Position numbers and translations under genes: made by a program. The notes beneath the pieces are model-generated. The model made no database searches. It worked only from the letters and a program-made list of their open reading frames with translations, and had not been told where the DNA came from. Source: Limnohabitans lacus (GTDB lineage Bacteria > Pseudomonadota > Gammaproteobacteria > Burkholderiales > Burkholderiaceae_C). From it: a stretch of DNA of 64,000 bases. This document shows positions 18,420-27,665 of this stretch, in pieces. Each line of letters starts with the position of its first letter. The stretch's first letter is position 1. Location of the stretch: positions 96,625 through 160,624 of the forward strand of contig NZ_JASGBH010000002.1 of the NCBI RefSeq assembly GCF_030053395.1, given 5' to 3'.

Positions 18420-18579
18420 GATAATCCGCCCATTCTTTTTCATGGAGACCCTGTCGTGGACGCTACCCCGAGTCGGTAGCTTTCGGACGCCTTGAGCATT
18501 GCGCCCATCGTTCGAAAGCTGCATTCCCCCTTCGCCGCCCCTTTGAACTTTTGGCAACTGGCCTTTTTTTGGATTCGCC
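18420..18579 (+). promoter_or_regulatory. corA promoter and structured leader
   Basis: An extended -10 (TGCGATAAT, hexamer 18420-18425) implies a leader of about 145 nt before the corA ATG. In it, GCTACC (18462-18467) pairs with GGTAGC (18475-18480). Alternatively AGCTTTCG (18478-18485) pairs perfectly with CGAAAGCT (18513-18520). The two helices share AGC and cannot both form. A run of seven T precedes the start region. The leader does not match the M-box as I know it. Regulatory function is inferred from the structure and the gene it precedes. Confidence 0.55.
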
Positions 18580-19566
18580 ATGCTCAACATCTTCACACTT
18601 GCCAACGGCCGTCTCTTCCAGGAAGAGATCGAGTCCCTGGAAGAACTCTCTCGCTTTCAGCCCATCTGGGTCGACCTGGAATCGCCCACGGTCGACGAAA
18701 AGCGCTGGATCAAACAGTATTACGGCCTGTCCATCCCGGAAGACGCGATGGACGAGGACATCGAGGAATCCGCCCGCTTCTACGAAGAAGACAACGGCGA
18801 ATTGCACATCCGATCCGACTTTTTGATCGCCGACGAGGACGAACCGCGCACAGTGCGTTGCGCTTTCATCTTGAACCAGCACAACGCCGATCTCAAAAGC
18901 CGTGGCGTGCTGTTTTCGATCCATGACGAAGACGTGCCGGTGTTCCGCCTGCTGCGCCTGCGCGCCCGGCGTGCGCCCGGCCTGCTGGAAGACGCCAAGG
19001 AAGTCTTACTCAAACTCTTTGATGCCGATGCCGAGTACTCGGCCGACACGCTCGAGGGAATTTACGACCAACTCGAAAAAGCCGGCAAACAGGTCTTGTC
19101 GGGCGATGTGACCGACGCGATGGCCGGCGAAGTGCTGGGGGCGATTGCCCGCCAAGAAGATTTGAACGGCCGCATCCGCCGCAACGTGATGGACACGCGC
19201 CGTGCGGTGAGTTTCATGATGCGCTCGAAGATGCTCAATGCCGAGCAATTTGAAGAGGCGCGCCAGATTCTGCGCGACATCGACTCGCTGGACTCGCACA
19301 CAGCCTTCTTGTTCGACAAGATCAACTTCTTGATGGACGCCACCGTCGGTTTCATCAACATCAACCAGAACAAGATCATCAAGATCTTCTCTGTGGCCAG
19401 CGTGGCCTTGCTGCCACCAACCTTGATCGCCAGCATTTACGGCATGAACTTCCAGTACATGCCCGAACTCAACCAAACCTGGGGCTACCCCATGGCCATC
19501 GTGCTGATGGGTGCCAGCGCCGTGGTGCCCATGTGGTACTTCCGTCGCCGGGGCTGGTTGAAGTAA
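18580..19566 (+). CDS. corA: Magnesium/cobalt transporter CorA
   Basis: Pentameric inner-membrane channel for Mg2+. The 328-residue protein has a large acidic cytoplasmic domain and two C-terminal membrane helices. The signature YGMNF (287-291; GMN at 288-290) ends the first helix. The C-terminus FRRRGWLK is basic, as in the family. No clear Shine-Dalgarno precedes the ATG. The upstream leader is structured. Downstream, a 152-bp gap with a diverged palindromic-element core separates it from convergent mtnN. Confidence 0.96.
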   Translation: MLNIFTLANGRLFQEEIESLEELSRFQPIWVDLESPTVDEKRWIKQYYGLSIPEDAMDEDIEESARFYEEDNGELHIRSDFLIADEDEPRTVRCAFILNQHNADLKSRGVLFSIHDEDVPVFRLLRLRARRAPGLLEDAKEVLLKLFDADAEYSADTLEGIYDQLEKAGKQVLSGDVTDAMAGEVLGAIARQEDLNGRIRRNVMDTRRAVSFMMRSKMLNAEQFEEARQILRDIDSLDSHTAFLFDKINFLMDATVGFININQNKIIKIFSVASVALLPPTLIASIYGMNFQYMPELNQTWGYPMAIVLMGASAVVPMWYFRRRGWLK

Positions 19567-19612
19567 ACCGCCTTCGCTGGGAACGTTGTTTGCAGCTGGT
19601 CTGTGCCGGACT

Positions 19613-19641
19613 CCTCAAGCGCTGGCTCAACCTCGTCGCCC
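19613..19641 (+). repeat. Palindromic element, diverged copy C core
   Basis: The 29-bp segment matches the conserved loop of copy A (11908-11936) at 24 positions. The flanks can still pair in part (CTGG with CCAG, and GTTGTTTGC with GCAACAAAC at 7 of 9). It lies between corA and mtnN. Near 19676-19693 a separate perfect hairpin (CTTGTTG/CAACAAG) follows without a T-tract; it could help end corA transcripts. Confidence 0.5.
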
Positions 19642-19718
19642 TGCCCCAGCCCACCGCAACAAACTTTGGGCCCATCTTGTTGTTGTCAACAAGCACCCCA
19701 ATGCAATGCTTGACGGCA

Positions 19719-20471
19719 TTACCGCTGCATCAACCACTGCGACAAGATGGCCAGGCTGTAGCGGCTGGCCACGTCGCGGATGAAGCGGCCGAAGTCGGAG
19801 TGTGCCTCGTCGTCTGCACGGTCTGAAATGGTGCGCACCGCCGCAAACGGCACGCCATAGTCCAGACACACTTGCGCCACCGCGGCGCCTTCCATCTCCA
19901 CCGCCAAGGCCTCGGGCAGGCTGAGTTGCAAGGCCTGGCTTTCGGCGGTGGTCGAGACAAAACGGTCTCCGCTGGCGATCAAGCCTTGGTGCACGCGCGG
20001 CGACAGCAAATGAAAGTCAGCAATGGCTTGTGCGCCCAGATGCTGGGCAGGGTCAGACAGCACCTGCGAAGCAGCGGCCGCCAGGGCTTTGCTCAAGGCG
20101 GCATCGGTGTCAAAGCGCGATCGGCCGTACAAAGGCACTTCGTGTTTCGGGAACAAGGGCGAAGCGTCCATGTCGTGCTGCACCAAAGCGCTGGCCACCA
20201 CCACATCCCCCACTTGGGCGTCGGCAGCCAAGCCACCCGCTGCGCCGGTGAACACCAAGGCATCGACTTTGAATCGCTCGATCAATGCAGTGGCCGTGGT
20301 GGCCGCGGCCACCTTGCCAATGCGCGAAAGCACCACCACCACCTCGTGGCCATGCCAGTGCCCCAGCCCAAAGTCACGGCCGGCCACACGCACGAGGTGC
20401 TTGTCGGGCATGGCGGCCAAAACGGCGGCCAACTCCTCGTGCATCGCACTCATGATGCCGATCACGGCCAT
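19719..20471 (-). CDS. mtnN: 5'-methylthioadenosine/S-adenosylhomocysteine nucleosidase
   Basis: Hydrolyses methylthioadenosine and S-adenosylhomocysteine, removing by-products of methylation, polyamine and autoinducer synthesis. The 250-residue protein has the family N-terminus IGIMSAMHEELAAV, the FTGAAGGL phosphate-binding segment, and VEMEGAAVAQVC, whose Glu contacts the ribose, followed by RTISDRAD with the catalytic Asp. An AAGGA lies before the ATG. The gene is convergent with corA; fadD is upstream on the same strand, separated by a terminator. Confidence 0.93.
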   Translation of the reverse strand: MAVIGIMSAMHEELAAVLAAMPDKHLVRVAGRDFGLGHWHGHEVVVVLSRIGKVAAATTATALIERFKVDALVFTGAAGGLAADAQVGDVVVASALVQHDMDASPLFPKHEVPLYGRSRFDTDAALSKALAAAASQVLSDPAQHLGAQAIADFHLLSPRVHQGLIASGDRFVSTTAESQALQLSLPEALAVEMEGAAVAQVCLDYGVPFAAVRTISDRADDEAHSDFGRFIRDVASRYSLAILSQWLMQR

Positions 20472-20492
20472 GGCTTGTCCTTTGTTCCAATG

Positions 20493-20518
20493 AAAAAGCG
20501 GCCCCTGTGAGCCGCTTT
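20493..20518 (-). terminator. Intrinsic terminator after fadD
   Basis: An 8-bp perfect stem (AAAGCGGC 20495-20502, GCCGCTTT 20511-20518) with an 8-nt loop; on the minus strand it is followed by a five-T run. It lies between the fadD stop and the mtnN start. Confidence 0.8.
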
Positions 20519-20548
20519 CCAGTGTACCGGTGCTGGCGCACCGCGCCC

Positions 20549-22249
20549 TCAGCTGGACGGGCTGCGCAGCTCACGCCGCAAGATCTTGCCCACCGGGGTT
20601 TTGGGCAGCTCATCGCGGAACTCGATGACCCGGGGCTGCTTGTAAGCGGTCATGTTCGCGCGGCAATAAGCCAAGATCTGCGCCTCGGTCAGCTGCGGGT
20701 CTTTGCGCACCACCACCAGCTTGACGGCTTCGCCGGTTTTTTCGTCGGGCACACCAATGGCTGCGCACTCCATGACCCCTGGGCAGGCCGAGGCCACTTC
20801 TTCCACCTCGTTGGGGTACACGTTGAAACCGCTGACCAGGATCATGTCCTTCTTCCGGTCCACGATCTTGAAGTAACCCCGTGCGTCCACAATGCCCACA
20901 TCGCCCGACTTGAAGTAGCCATCGGTCGTCATGACCTTGGCGGTTTCGTCTGGGCGCTGCCAGTAGCCGGCCATGACCTGTGGGCCTTTGATCGCGATCT
21001 CACCCGTCTTGCCCGGCTCGGTCACGTCTTGGCCTTCGTCATCGAGCAGCTTCATCCAGGTGCCCGGGATCGGCACACCGATGGTGCCGGTGAATTCGGG
21101 GCTGGTGGTCGGGTTGCAACTGGCCGAGGGGCTGGTTTCGGACAGGCCATAGCCTTCGCAAATCGGGCAGCCGGTTTTCTCCAGCCACAGTTTGGCCACG
21201 CTGGGCGTGACGGCCATGCCGCCACCCACCGAGACCTTGAGGCTGGACCAGTTGACCTTGTGGAAGTCTGGGTGGTTGGCCAAGCCGTTGAACAAGGTGT
21301 TGACCGCCGGAAAACTGTGGAAGGTGTGCTTGGACAGCTCCTTGAGCACCGCCGGCAGATCGCGCGGATTGGGGATCAGGATGGTTTTGCCGCCCGTGCG
21401 CATGCCCAGCATCATGTTCACTGTGAAGGCGAAGATGTGGTACAGCGGCAAAGCACACACCGAGGTGGGTTGCTCGTTGGCGGGCACGCGCTTCATGACG
21501 GGCTCGTTCCAGGCCTCGGACTGCAACACATTGGCGATCACATTGCGGTGCAAAAGCACCGCGCCCTTTGACACGCCCGTGGTACCACCGGTGTACTGCA
21601 ACACGGCAATGTCGTCGGGCCCGATGTCGGGTTTGCGCCAAGGCAGCTTGCTGCCTTGCGAAAGCGCTTGGTTGAAACTGACCGCCTGCGGCAGAGCAAA
21701 TTCGGGCACCAGCTTTTTGACCTTGCGCACCACGTGGTTGACGATGGCCCCCTTGATCAGGCCCAGACGGTCCCCCATCGAGGCCAGCACCACATGCTGC
21801 ACAGGCGTTTGGGCCATGCACTTTTCCAGCGTGCTGGCAAAGTTTTCGATGATCACAATGGCACGAGCACCGGAATCCTTGAGCTGATGTTCCAGCTCGC
21901 GTGCGGTGTACAGCGGGTTGACGTTGACCACCACAAAACCCGCACGCAAGATGGCCGCCACGGCCACGGGGTATTGCGGCACATTGGGCATCATGATGGC
22001 GACGCGGTCGCCCTTGGCCAAGCCCAGCGATTGCAAGTAAGCCGCTAAGGCCTGGCTTTGCGAATCGGTCTGGGCATAACTGACGTTTTTGCCCATGAAG
22101 CTGTAAGCCGTGCGGTCGGCATAGCGGGCAAAACTTTCCTCCATCAAGCCCACGAGGGAGCTGTATTGGGTGAAATCGATGTCGGAGGGAACACCCTCGG
22201 GATAGGCGCTGAGCCAAACGCGGTCGGGGGTCATTGCATGTGTTTCCAT
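20549..22249 (-). CDS. fadD: Long-chain fatty acid-CoA ligase
   Basis: Activates fatty acids to acyl-CoA for beta-oxidation. The 566-residue length matches FadD. Motifs of the adenylate-forming family are YTGGTTGVSKGA (P-loop), GYGLSETSP, the GDVG/DRKKDMILVSGFNVYPNEVE hinge region and C-terminal PKTPVGKILRR, with the catalytic Lys. A TAGACT hexamer ends 7 nt before the ATG at 22249, suggesting a leaderless message; a second in-frame ATG five codons on (MTPDRVW) is an alternative start. A terminator follows the gene. Confidence 0.94.
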   Translation of the reverse strand: METHAMTPDRVWLSAYPEGVPSDIDFTQYSSLVGLMEESFARYADRTAYSFMGKNVSYAQTDSQSQALAAYLQSLGLAKGDRVAIMMPNVPQYPVAVAAILRAGFVVVNVNPLYTARELEHQLKDSGARAIVIIENFASTLEKCMAQTPVQHVVLASMGDRLGLIKGAIVNHVVRKVKKLVPEFALPQAVSFNQALSQGSKLPWRKPDIGPDDIAVLQYTGGTTGVSKGAVLLHRNVIANVLQSEAWNEPVMKRVPANEQPTSVCALPLYHIFAFTVNMMLGMRTGGKTILIPNPRDLPAVLKELSKHTFHSFPAVNTLFNGLANHPDFHKVNWSSLKVSVGGGMAVTPSVAKLWLEKTGCPICEGYGLSETSPSASCNPTTSPEFTGTIGVPIPGTWMKLLDDEGQDVTEPGKTGEIAIKGPQVMAGYWQRPDETAKVMTTDGYFKSGDVGIVDARGYFKIVDRKKDMILVSGFNVYPNEVEEVASACPGVMECAAIGVPDEKTGEAVKLVVVRKDPQLTEAQILAYCRANMTAYKQPRVIEFRDELPKTPVGKILRRELRSPSS

Positions 22250-22353
22250 GCGGTTCAGTCTAGCGCATAACTGACTGAAAACTGACGCTCAAAAATGCAG
22301 GGTTTCCCGAGGTTTCACGGCGTTTGGGCCGTGTTAACGCAAGGCCATCGATT

Positions 22354-22386
22354 CGCGCCCAGGCCACCCTGCATGGCCTGGGCGCG
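22354..22386 (-). other. Strong hairpin after pntB
   Basis: A perfect 13-bp stem (22354-22366 with 22374-22386) with a 7-nt loop lies 12 bp past the pntB stop. There is no T-tract on either strand, so it is not a classic intrinsic terminator; it may protect the mRNA end or aid factor-dependent termination. Confidence 0.6.
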
Positions 22387-22397
22387 CTCTGGCCATT

Positions 22398-23816
22398 TCA
22401 AGCCTTCAAAGCCAGCAGGACTTCGTCGAGCATCTTCTTGGCATCGCCAAACAACATGCGGTTGTTCTCTTTGTAAAACAAAGGGTTGTCCACACCCGCA
22501 TAGCCGCTGGCCATGGAGCGCTTCATCACGATGCTGGTGCGGGCCTTCCAGACCTCCAGCACAGGCATGCCGGCGATCGGGCTGGTCGGGTCGTCCTGTG
22601 CAGCAGGGTTCACGATGTCGTTGGCGCCGATCACGATGGCCACATCGGTCTCGGGGAAGTCGTCGTTGAGCTCGTCCATCTCGAACACGATGTCGTAAGG
22701 CACTTTGGCCTCGGCCAGCAACACGTTCATGTGGCCAGGCATGCGCCCCGCCACCGGGTGGATGCCAAAGCGCACGTTCACACCTTTGTCGCGCAGTGTT
22801 TTGGTGATTTCAAACACCGTGTGCTGGGCTTGGGCCACGGCCATGCCGTAGCCGGGCACCACGATCACGTTTTTCGCGTCGCGCAGCAACTCGGCGGTTT
22901 CGGCCGCCAAGATGGGGCTGACTTCACCTTGCGGCTCGGCCGCTTCACCCGTGGGCTTGGGTGCGGCGGCTGTGGTGCCAAAGCCCCCGGCGATCACGCT
23001 GATGAAGCTGCGGTTCATGGCGTTGCACATGATGTAGGACAAAATCGCGCCGCTGGAGCCCACCAAAGCGCCGATCACGATCAACAAGTCGTTGGAGAGC
23101 ATGAAGCCGGTGGCTGCTGCGGCCCAGCCGGAATAGCTGTTGAGCATGGACACGACCACCGGCATGTCGGCACCACCGATGGCCATGACCATGTGGATGC
23201 CGAACAGCAAAGCGATGGCGGTCATGATGATCAGGGGCACCATGCCGTCTTGCACCGTGTGGGCGTTCATGAATTCACGGCCGAAATAAACGACTGCGAT
23301 CAAACCCACCAGGTTGAGCCAGTGGCGAGCGGGTAAGAGCAAGGGGCTGCCGCCGATGCGGCCGGACAACTTGCCAAACGCCGCCACCGAACCCGAGAAG
23401 GTCACCGCACCGATGAAGATGCCGATGTAGATTTCACCGGCGTGGATGGCGTGCGCTGCGCTGTCCAAATTCTTGGAAGCTTCGGGGTCCACATAGGTGG
23501 CGTAACCCACCAGCGCTGCGGCCATGCCGACCATGCTGTGCATCAGCGCCACGAGTTCGGGCATTTGTGTCATCTGCACTTTGCGTGCAGCGTACAAACC
23601 AATGAGCGCACCCACCAGCACCGAGCCCACGATCATGGGAATGCCTTCGGCCGTGACTTGCGGGCCAAAGATGGTGGCCAGCACGGCCAGGCTCATGCCG
23701 ATCATGCCGTAGAGGTTGCCGCGCCGTGCGGTTTCCTGGTTGGACAAACCGCCCAGGCTGAGGATGAAGAGAATGGTCGCGCCGATGTAGGCGACCGTGG
23801 CTAAGCTTGCGGACAT
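22398..23816 (-). CDS. pntB: NAD(P) transhydrogenase subunit beta
   Basis: Membrane and NADP-binding subunit of the proton-translocating transhydrogenase, which makes NADPH from NADH at the inner membrane. It has 472 residues with about nine hydrophobic segments, then the soluble dIII domain. That domain carries the NADP-binding segment [13 protein letters not shown] and ends with the [12 protein letters not shown] and [17 protein letters not shown] motifs. pntA is 17 bp upstream on the same strand. Cotranscription and complex formation are expected. Confidence 0.95.
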   Translation of the reverse strand: MSASLATVAYIGATILFILSLGGLSNQETARRGNLYGMIGMSLAVLATIFGPQVTAEGIPMIVGSVLVGALIGLYAARKVQMTQMPELVALMHSMVGMAAALVGYATYVDPEASKNLDSAAHAIHAGEIYIGIFIGAVTFSGSVAAFGKLSGRIGGSPLLLPARHWLNLVGLIAVVYFGREFMNAHTVQDGMVPLIIMTAIALLFGIHMVMAIGGADMPVVVSMLNSYSGWAAAATGFMLSNDLLIVIGALVGSSGAILSYIMCNAMNRSFISVIAGGFGTTAAAPKPTGEAAEPQGEVSPILAAETAELLRDAKNVIVVPGYGMAVAQAQHTVFEITKTLRDKGVNVRFGIHPVAGRMPGHMNVLLAEAKVPYDIVFEMDELNDDFPETDVAIVIGANDIVNPAAQDDPTSPIAGMPVLEVWKARTSIVMKRSMASGYAGVDNPLFYKENNRMLFGDAKKMLDEVLLALKA

Positions 23817-23833
23817 TCAGGGTCTCCTTGTTC

Positions 23834-25405
23834 TTATTTGCGGAACATCGCCAGCATGCGCTGGGTGACGGCAAAGCCGCCAAACATGTTGATGGCCGTC
23901 AGCACCAGCGCCAAAGCGGCCAAGATGGCGATCAGCGTGTTGGGGCGCCCAGCCGCAGCCAAAGGCGAAATCTGCACCAGCGCACCAATGGCGATGATCG
24001 AGCTGATGGCGTTGGTCACGCTCATGAGCGGGGTGTGCAGCGCGGGCTTGACGTTCCAGACCACCATGTAGCCCACAAAACAGGCCAACACAAACACCGT
24101 GAAGTGCGACAGGAAAGCGGCTGGCGCATAGGCACCGACCAGCACCAGCAGCACGGCGGCGACCGCCGACACGATGAGCAACTGGCCCACCGGCATGGGG
24201 CCAGAGGGCTCGCCGTGGCCATGTCCTTTTTTGGCGGCAGGCGCTGCGGCTGGTTTAGGAGCTGGCTTAGGAGCCACCACCAAAGGCGGGGCGGGCCAGG
24301 TGATTTCACCGTTCTTGATGACCGTCAGGCCCCGAATGGCGTCGTCTTCCATGTTGACGTTGATCACGCCGTCTTTGGTCTTGCACAGCTCTTCGGTCAA
24401 GCGGAACAAGTTGGTGCCGTACAACGTGGACGACTGACGCGCCATGCGCGAAGCCAGGTCGGTGTAACCCACGATGGTCACGCCGTGCTTGACCACGGCC
24501 TTGCCGGGTTCGGTCAACTCGCAGTTGCCGCCTTGCTCGGCTGCCATGTCCACGATCACGCTGCCGGGCTTCATGCTTTGCACCATCTCGGCGGTGATCA
24601 GCTTGGGCGCAGGTTTGCCAGGAATGAGCGCGGTGGTGATGATGATGTCGCACTCTTTGGCTTGTTTGGCGTACATCTCGCGCTGCGCGGCTTGGAAGCC
24701 TTCGCTCATGACCTTGGCGTAACCGCCGCCGCCGGAGCCCTCTTCTTCATAGTCGACCTTGACGAACTCACCGCCGAGCGACACGACCTGGTCGGCCACT
24801 TCGGCGCGGGTGTCGTTGGCACGCACGATGGCACCCAAGCTGGCGGCTGCGCCAATGGCGGCCAAACCGGCCACACCGGCGCCAGCAATGAACACTTTGG
24901 CGGGGGGCACTTTGCCCGCAGCCGTGATCTGGCCGTTGAAGAAACGGCCAAAGGCGTTGGCCGACTCGACCACAGCACGGTAACCACTGACACCCGCCAT
25001 CGAGGTCAGCGCGTCCATCTTCTGGGCGCGGCTCAATGTGCGGGGCAAAGCGTCAATCGACAGCGCGGTGACCTTTTTGGCCGCCAACTGCTGCATCAAT
25101 TCGGGGTTTTGGGCGGGCCACAAAAAGCCAATCAAAGTCTGGCCTTCGTGCATCAGCGCGACTTCGTCGGGCGTGGGGGCACGCACTTTGAAGACGATGT
25201 CGCTGCCGCTCCACAGGGCCGCAGCGTTGGGCGCGATGGTGGCGCCCGCTTCGGTGTAAGCGGCATCGGACAGGTCGGCCAACTCGCCCGCACCTTGCTC
25301 GACCACCACCTCAAAACCGAGTTTGACCAGTTTGGTCACCACATCGGGGACGGTGGCCACCCGTTTTTCACCCGTGAATATTTCTCGTGGCACGCCTATG
25401 CGCAT
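23834..25405 (-). CDS. pntA: NAD(P) transhydrogenase subunit alpha (undivided)
   Basis: NAD-binding subunit of the transhydrogenase. It is 523 residues and undivided, like E. coli PntA (510), whereas many alphaproteobacteria split it into two chains. The N-terminal part starts [20 protein letters not shown]; the NAD-binding Rossmann segment is [23 protein letters not shown] Pro/Ala-rich linker (about 380-410) leads to four C-terminal membrane segments. A GGAG precedes the ATG at 25405. pntB follows. Confidence 0.95.
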   Translation of the reverse strand: MRIGVPREIFTGEKRVATVPDVVTKLVKLGFEVVVEQGAGELADLSDAAYTEAGATIAPNAAALWSGSDIVFKVRAPTPDEVALMHEGQTLIGFLWPAQNPELMQQLAAKKVTALSIDALPRTLSRAQKMDALTSMAGVSGYRAVVESANAFGRFFNGQITAAGKVPPAKVFIAGAGVAGLAAIGAAASLGAIVRANDTRAEVADQVVSLGGEFVKVDYEEEGSGGGGYAKVMSEGFQAAQREMYAKQAKECDIIITTALIPGKPAPKLITAEMVQSMKPGSVIVDMAAEQGGNCELTEPGKAVVKHGVTIVGYTDLASRMARQSSTLYGTNLFRLTEELCKTKDGVINVNMEDDAIRGLTVIKNGEITWPAPPLVVAPKPAPKPAAAPAAKKGHGHGEPSGPMPVGQLLIVSAVAAVLLVLVGAYAPAAFLSHFTVFVLACFVGYMVVWNVKPALHTPLMSVTNAISSIIAIGALVQISPLAAAGRPNTLIAILAALALVLTAINMFGGFAVTQRMLAMFRK

Positions 25406-25554
25406 GGTTTGTCTCCAGTAGTTTGAAATTCAACGATGTTCGATGCAAATGAGCGGGCATTCACGACATCTGGCTTCTACTCATTATGAAGTAAGCCGCC
25501 CCATCGCTGTTCCGATGTGCAACAAAGGCCCATGCCAACCCAGTGGACACGCAA

Positions 25555-25586
25555 TTGACATGCCACCTTGGCCATTTGGTGATAAT
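25555..25586 (+). promoter_or_regulatory. Putative leaderless promoter of the Nudix gene
   Basis: A perfect TTGACA (25555-25560) and a GATAAT (25581-25586) are spaced 20 bp apart, longer than the optimum. The -10 ends 6 nt before the ATG at 25593, so transcription would begin at or next to the start codon. No Shine-Dalgarno is present. Confidence 0.5.
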
Positions 25587-25592
25587 TCCTGC

Positions 25593-26096
25593 ATGGATAC
25601 ACGCTGGAAACCCAATGTCACCGTTGCCGCCATCATCGAAAAAGATGGCCGATACCTCTTGGTGGAGGAACTGACACGCGAGGGTTTGCGGCTGAACAAC
25701 CCGGCCGGACACCTGGATCCCTTCGAGTCCCCGGCCGAAGGCTGCGCCCGCGAAGCCCTGGAGGAAACCGCCCACCCCTTCAAGCCCACCGCGCTGGTGG
25801 GCGTGTATTTGTCGCGTTTCCAAAGGCCCGCGACGCAAGAAGACATCACCTATTTGCGCATGGCTTTTTGCGGCGAGATCGGCGAACAACAGCCCGGCCT
25901 GTCTTTGGACGAAGGCATCGTGCGCACCGTCTGGATGACGCTGGACGAGGTGCGTGCCAGTGCTGACCGCCACCGCAGTCCGCTGGTTTTGCGCTGCATC
26001 GAGGACCACCAGGCCGGACAACGCTTTCCGCTGGAAATGATTTACACCGACGCGGCCGTGGCCTCTTTGCCGCCTTTGACGGCTGCTTCCGCATGA
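25593..26096 (+). CDS. Nudix hydrolase, NudJ-like phosphatase
   Basis: Nucleotide-phosphate hydrolase, probably acting on thiamine pyrophosphate or nucleoside triphosphates like E. coli NudJ. The start MDTRWKPNVTVAAI (ATG 25593) gives 167 residues; the frame is open further upstream but lacks family character. The Nudix box spans 39-60: Gly39, Glu45, Arg53-Glu54 and Glu57-Glu58 are present, but the box ends EETA, not the usual EE-x-G. The gene overlaps the next one by ATGA, so translation is coupled. Substrate uncertain. Confidence 0.86.
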   Translation: MDTRWKPNVTVAAIIEKDGRYLLVEELTREGLRLNNPAGHLDPFESPAEGCAREALEETAHPFKPTALVGVYLSRFQRPATQEDITYLRMAFCGEIGEQQPGLSLDEGIVRTVWMTLDEVRASADRHRSPLVLRCIEDHQAGQRFPLEMIYTDAAVASLPPLTAASA

Positions 26097-26839
26097 TGGA
26101 CAGCGTTTGGCTGATCACGGGCGCGGCCGCATTTGGCGCAGGCGTGCTCAACGCCATCGCTGGCGGCGGCAGTTTTCTGACCTTTCCGGCCCTGGTGTTT
26201 GCCGGCGTGCCCCCGCTGGCGGCCAATGCCACCAGCGCCGCGGCGGTCAGCCCCGGCTACCTGGGCAGCACACTGGGCTTCAAAGACGAGCTCAAAGCCA
26301 TTCCCGGCGCCACCTTGCAACGCGAAGTCATCGTGGCGGCGTTGGGCGGTCTCATGGGCGCAGGCTTGCTGCTGGTGACACCGGCCCAATTGTTCTCGGG
26401 TCTGGTGCCTTGGTTGTTGTTGCTGGCCACGGGCCTGTTTGCCTTGGGTCCGGTCATCGCTGCCCGCAGCGCTGGCCGAGGTCAGCCGGCATGGCGCTTG
26501 CCCGGCTTGCTGGCCGTGGCCGTTTATGGCGGTTACTTCAACGGGGGGCTGGGCATCTTGCTCATGGCGCTGTACACCTTGACGGGCGAAACGCGCCTGA
26601 ACACGGTGAACGGCTTGAAGAACCTCAACTCGTTTGTGCTGTCTTGGCTGTCGGTGGCCGCATTTGCTTGGGCCGGCGCCATTGTTTGGGACCAGGCCCT
26701 GTGGATGATGATGCTGGCCACCTGCGGGGGCTGGGCCGGTGCACGGCTGGCCAAACGCCTGCCCTCGCGCTGGGTGCGCTGGTTGGTGATCGGCACCGGC
26801 TTCCTCATGAGCGCGGTGTTTTTCAGCCGAACGGCCTGA
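26093..26839 (+). CDS. TauE/SafE family membrane permease
   Basis: Inner-membrane protein of the sulfite exporter/TauE family. It has 248 residues and about seven to eight hydrophobic segments. Repeated glycine-rich segments (GAGVLNAIAGGGSFLTFPAL near the N-terminus, GGYFNGGLGILLMALY in the middle) are typical of the two-fold repeat of the family. Members move sulfonates, sulfite or related anions; the substrate here is unknown. Starts by a 4-bp ATGA overlap with the Nudix gene. The coupling hints at a joint role but does not define it. Confidence 0.88.
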   Translation: MMDSVWLITGAAAFGAGVLNAIAGGGSFLTFPALVFAGVPPLAANATSAAAVSPGYLGSTLGFKDELKAIPGATLQREVIVAALGGLMGAGLLLVTPAQLFSGLVPWLLLLATGLFALGPVIAARSAGRGQPAWRLPGLLAVAVYGGYFNGGLGILLMALYTLTGETRLNTVNGLKNLNSFVLSWLSVAAFAWAGAIVWDQALWMMMLATCGGWAGARLAKRLPSRWVRWLVIGTGFLMSAVFFSRTA

Positions 26840-26874
26840 GCAGCGAAACCCGCAAAACTCCGGGGGTCAGTCCC

Positions 26875-27603
26875 TCACTGAAGTGGCACATTCACACCTG
26901 CAGCCACCTGGTCTAGCCTGGCTTGCTCGGCACGAACTTTGGCCACATAGCCCCCGTCTTCAAACACGGCATCCCCCCCCAGGTAAAACTTCAAGCCGTC
27001 ATCGACCGAGCCCCCCTTGAGCTTGATCGCATCCCACAAGACGGCGACCCCCACCCGCATGTTGGTGATGGGGTCAAACGCCGTCAAGTTACCGCCGTAG
27101 GCCTCGTAGCGCTTGGCATGTATCCCCGTCATCACTTGCATCAAACCTTGCGCACCGGCCTGACTTTGGATGTAGGGGTGGAAATTCGACTCGATGGCCA
27201 TCACGCCCAAAATCAAATGAGGCTCGAGCTTGTACTTTTTGGCCAAAACATAGGCCTCAGCCACCAATGCAGCCACAGGCTCTGGAGCGACCCTGTATTT
27301 GCGGGCCAACCATGTGGCGACGGCAGCCTGCCGTGGGGGCAAGTCTTGAACATTCAGGGCGGTGGCCCGTTCAGCCGCATTTTCAGGAAGCCAGGACACC
27401 AGCACCTGCCGCTCACGCAGCCAATCAAACAGTCTTTCTTCCGAAGCATGCAGCCAGTCGGGCTTGACCCACAGCGCCAACACAAACGCCGCCACGCCCA
27501 AGCCCACCATGGCCAAACCACTGTGGGTGACAAGGAACAGTCCTTGCGCGGTGTCGCTCAGAACGGTTCGAAGGGTGTTGCACCAAGTGCAGGGTTTGGA
27601 CAT
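26875..27603 (-). CDS. Membrane-anchored lytic transglycosylase (SLT domain)
   Basis: Cleaves peptidoglycan glycan strands in the periplasm. The 242-residue protein has an N-terminal transmembrane anchor (about 22-46) rather than a lipobox, and a C-terminal SLT fold. The catalytic Glu138 is in ILGVMAIESNFHPY, followed by SQAGAQGLMQVM and a late FYLGGDAVFEDGGYVAKV block corresponding to the AYNAG-type motif. A TACATT hexamer ends 6 nt before the ATG. It diverges from mnmA with 62 bp between. Confidence 0.88.
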   Translation of the reverse strand: MSKPCTWCNTLRTVLSDTAQGLFLVTHSGLAMVGLGVAAFVLALWVKPDWLHASEERLFDWLRERQVLVSWLPENAAERATALNVQDLPPRQAAVATWLARKYRVAPEPVAALVAEAYVLAKKYKLEPHLILGVMAIESNFHPYIQSQAGAQGLMQVMTGIHAKRYEAYGGNLTAFDPITNMRVGVAVLWDAIKLKGGSVDDGLKFYLGGDAVFEDGGYVAKVRAEQARLDQVAAGVNVPLQ

Positions 27604-27653
27604 GGTTTAAATGTAAGTCAAAGGGATGTGCAGATTTAGCCTGAGTGTCGCGG

Positions 27654-27659
27654 GATAAT
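27654..27659 (+). promoter_or_regulatory. Putative leaderless -10 of mnmA
   Basis: GATAAT ends 6 nt before the mnmA ATG at 27666, the same spacing as for the Nudix gene. There is no Shine-Dalgarno. No clear -35 hexamer is visible. Confidence 0.5.
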
Positions 27660-27665
27660 CCGAGC

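Noticed and set aside
18426-18579. M-box magnesium riboswitch before corA
   Set aside because: The size and helices do not fit the M-box consensus as I know it; only a generic structured leader is claimed.
22354-22386. Classic intrinsic terminator after pntB
   Set aside because: The stem is perfect, but neither strand has a following T-tract.
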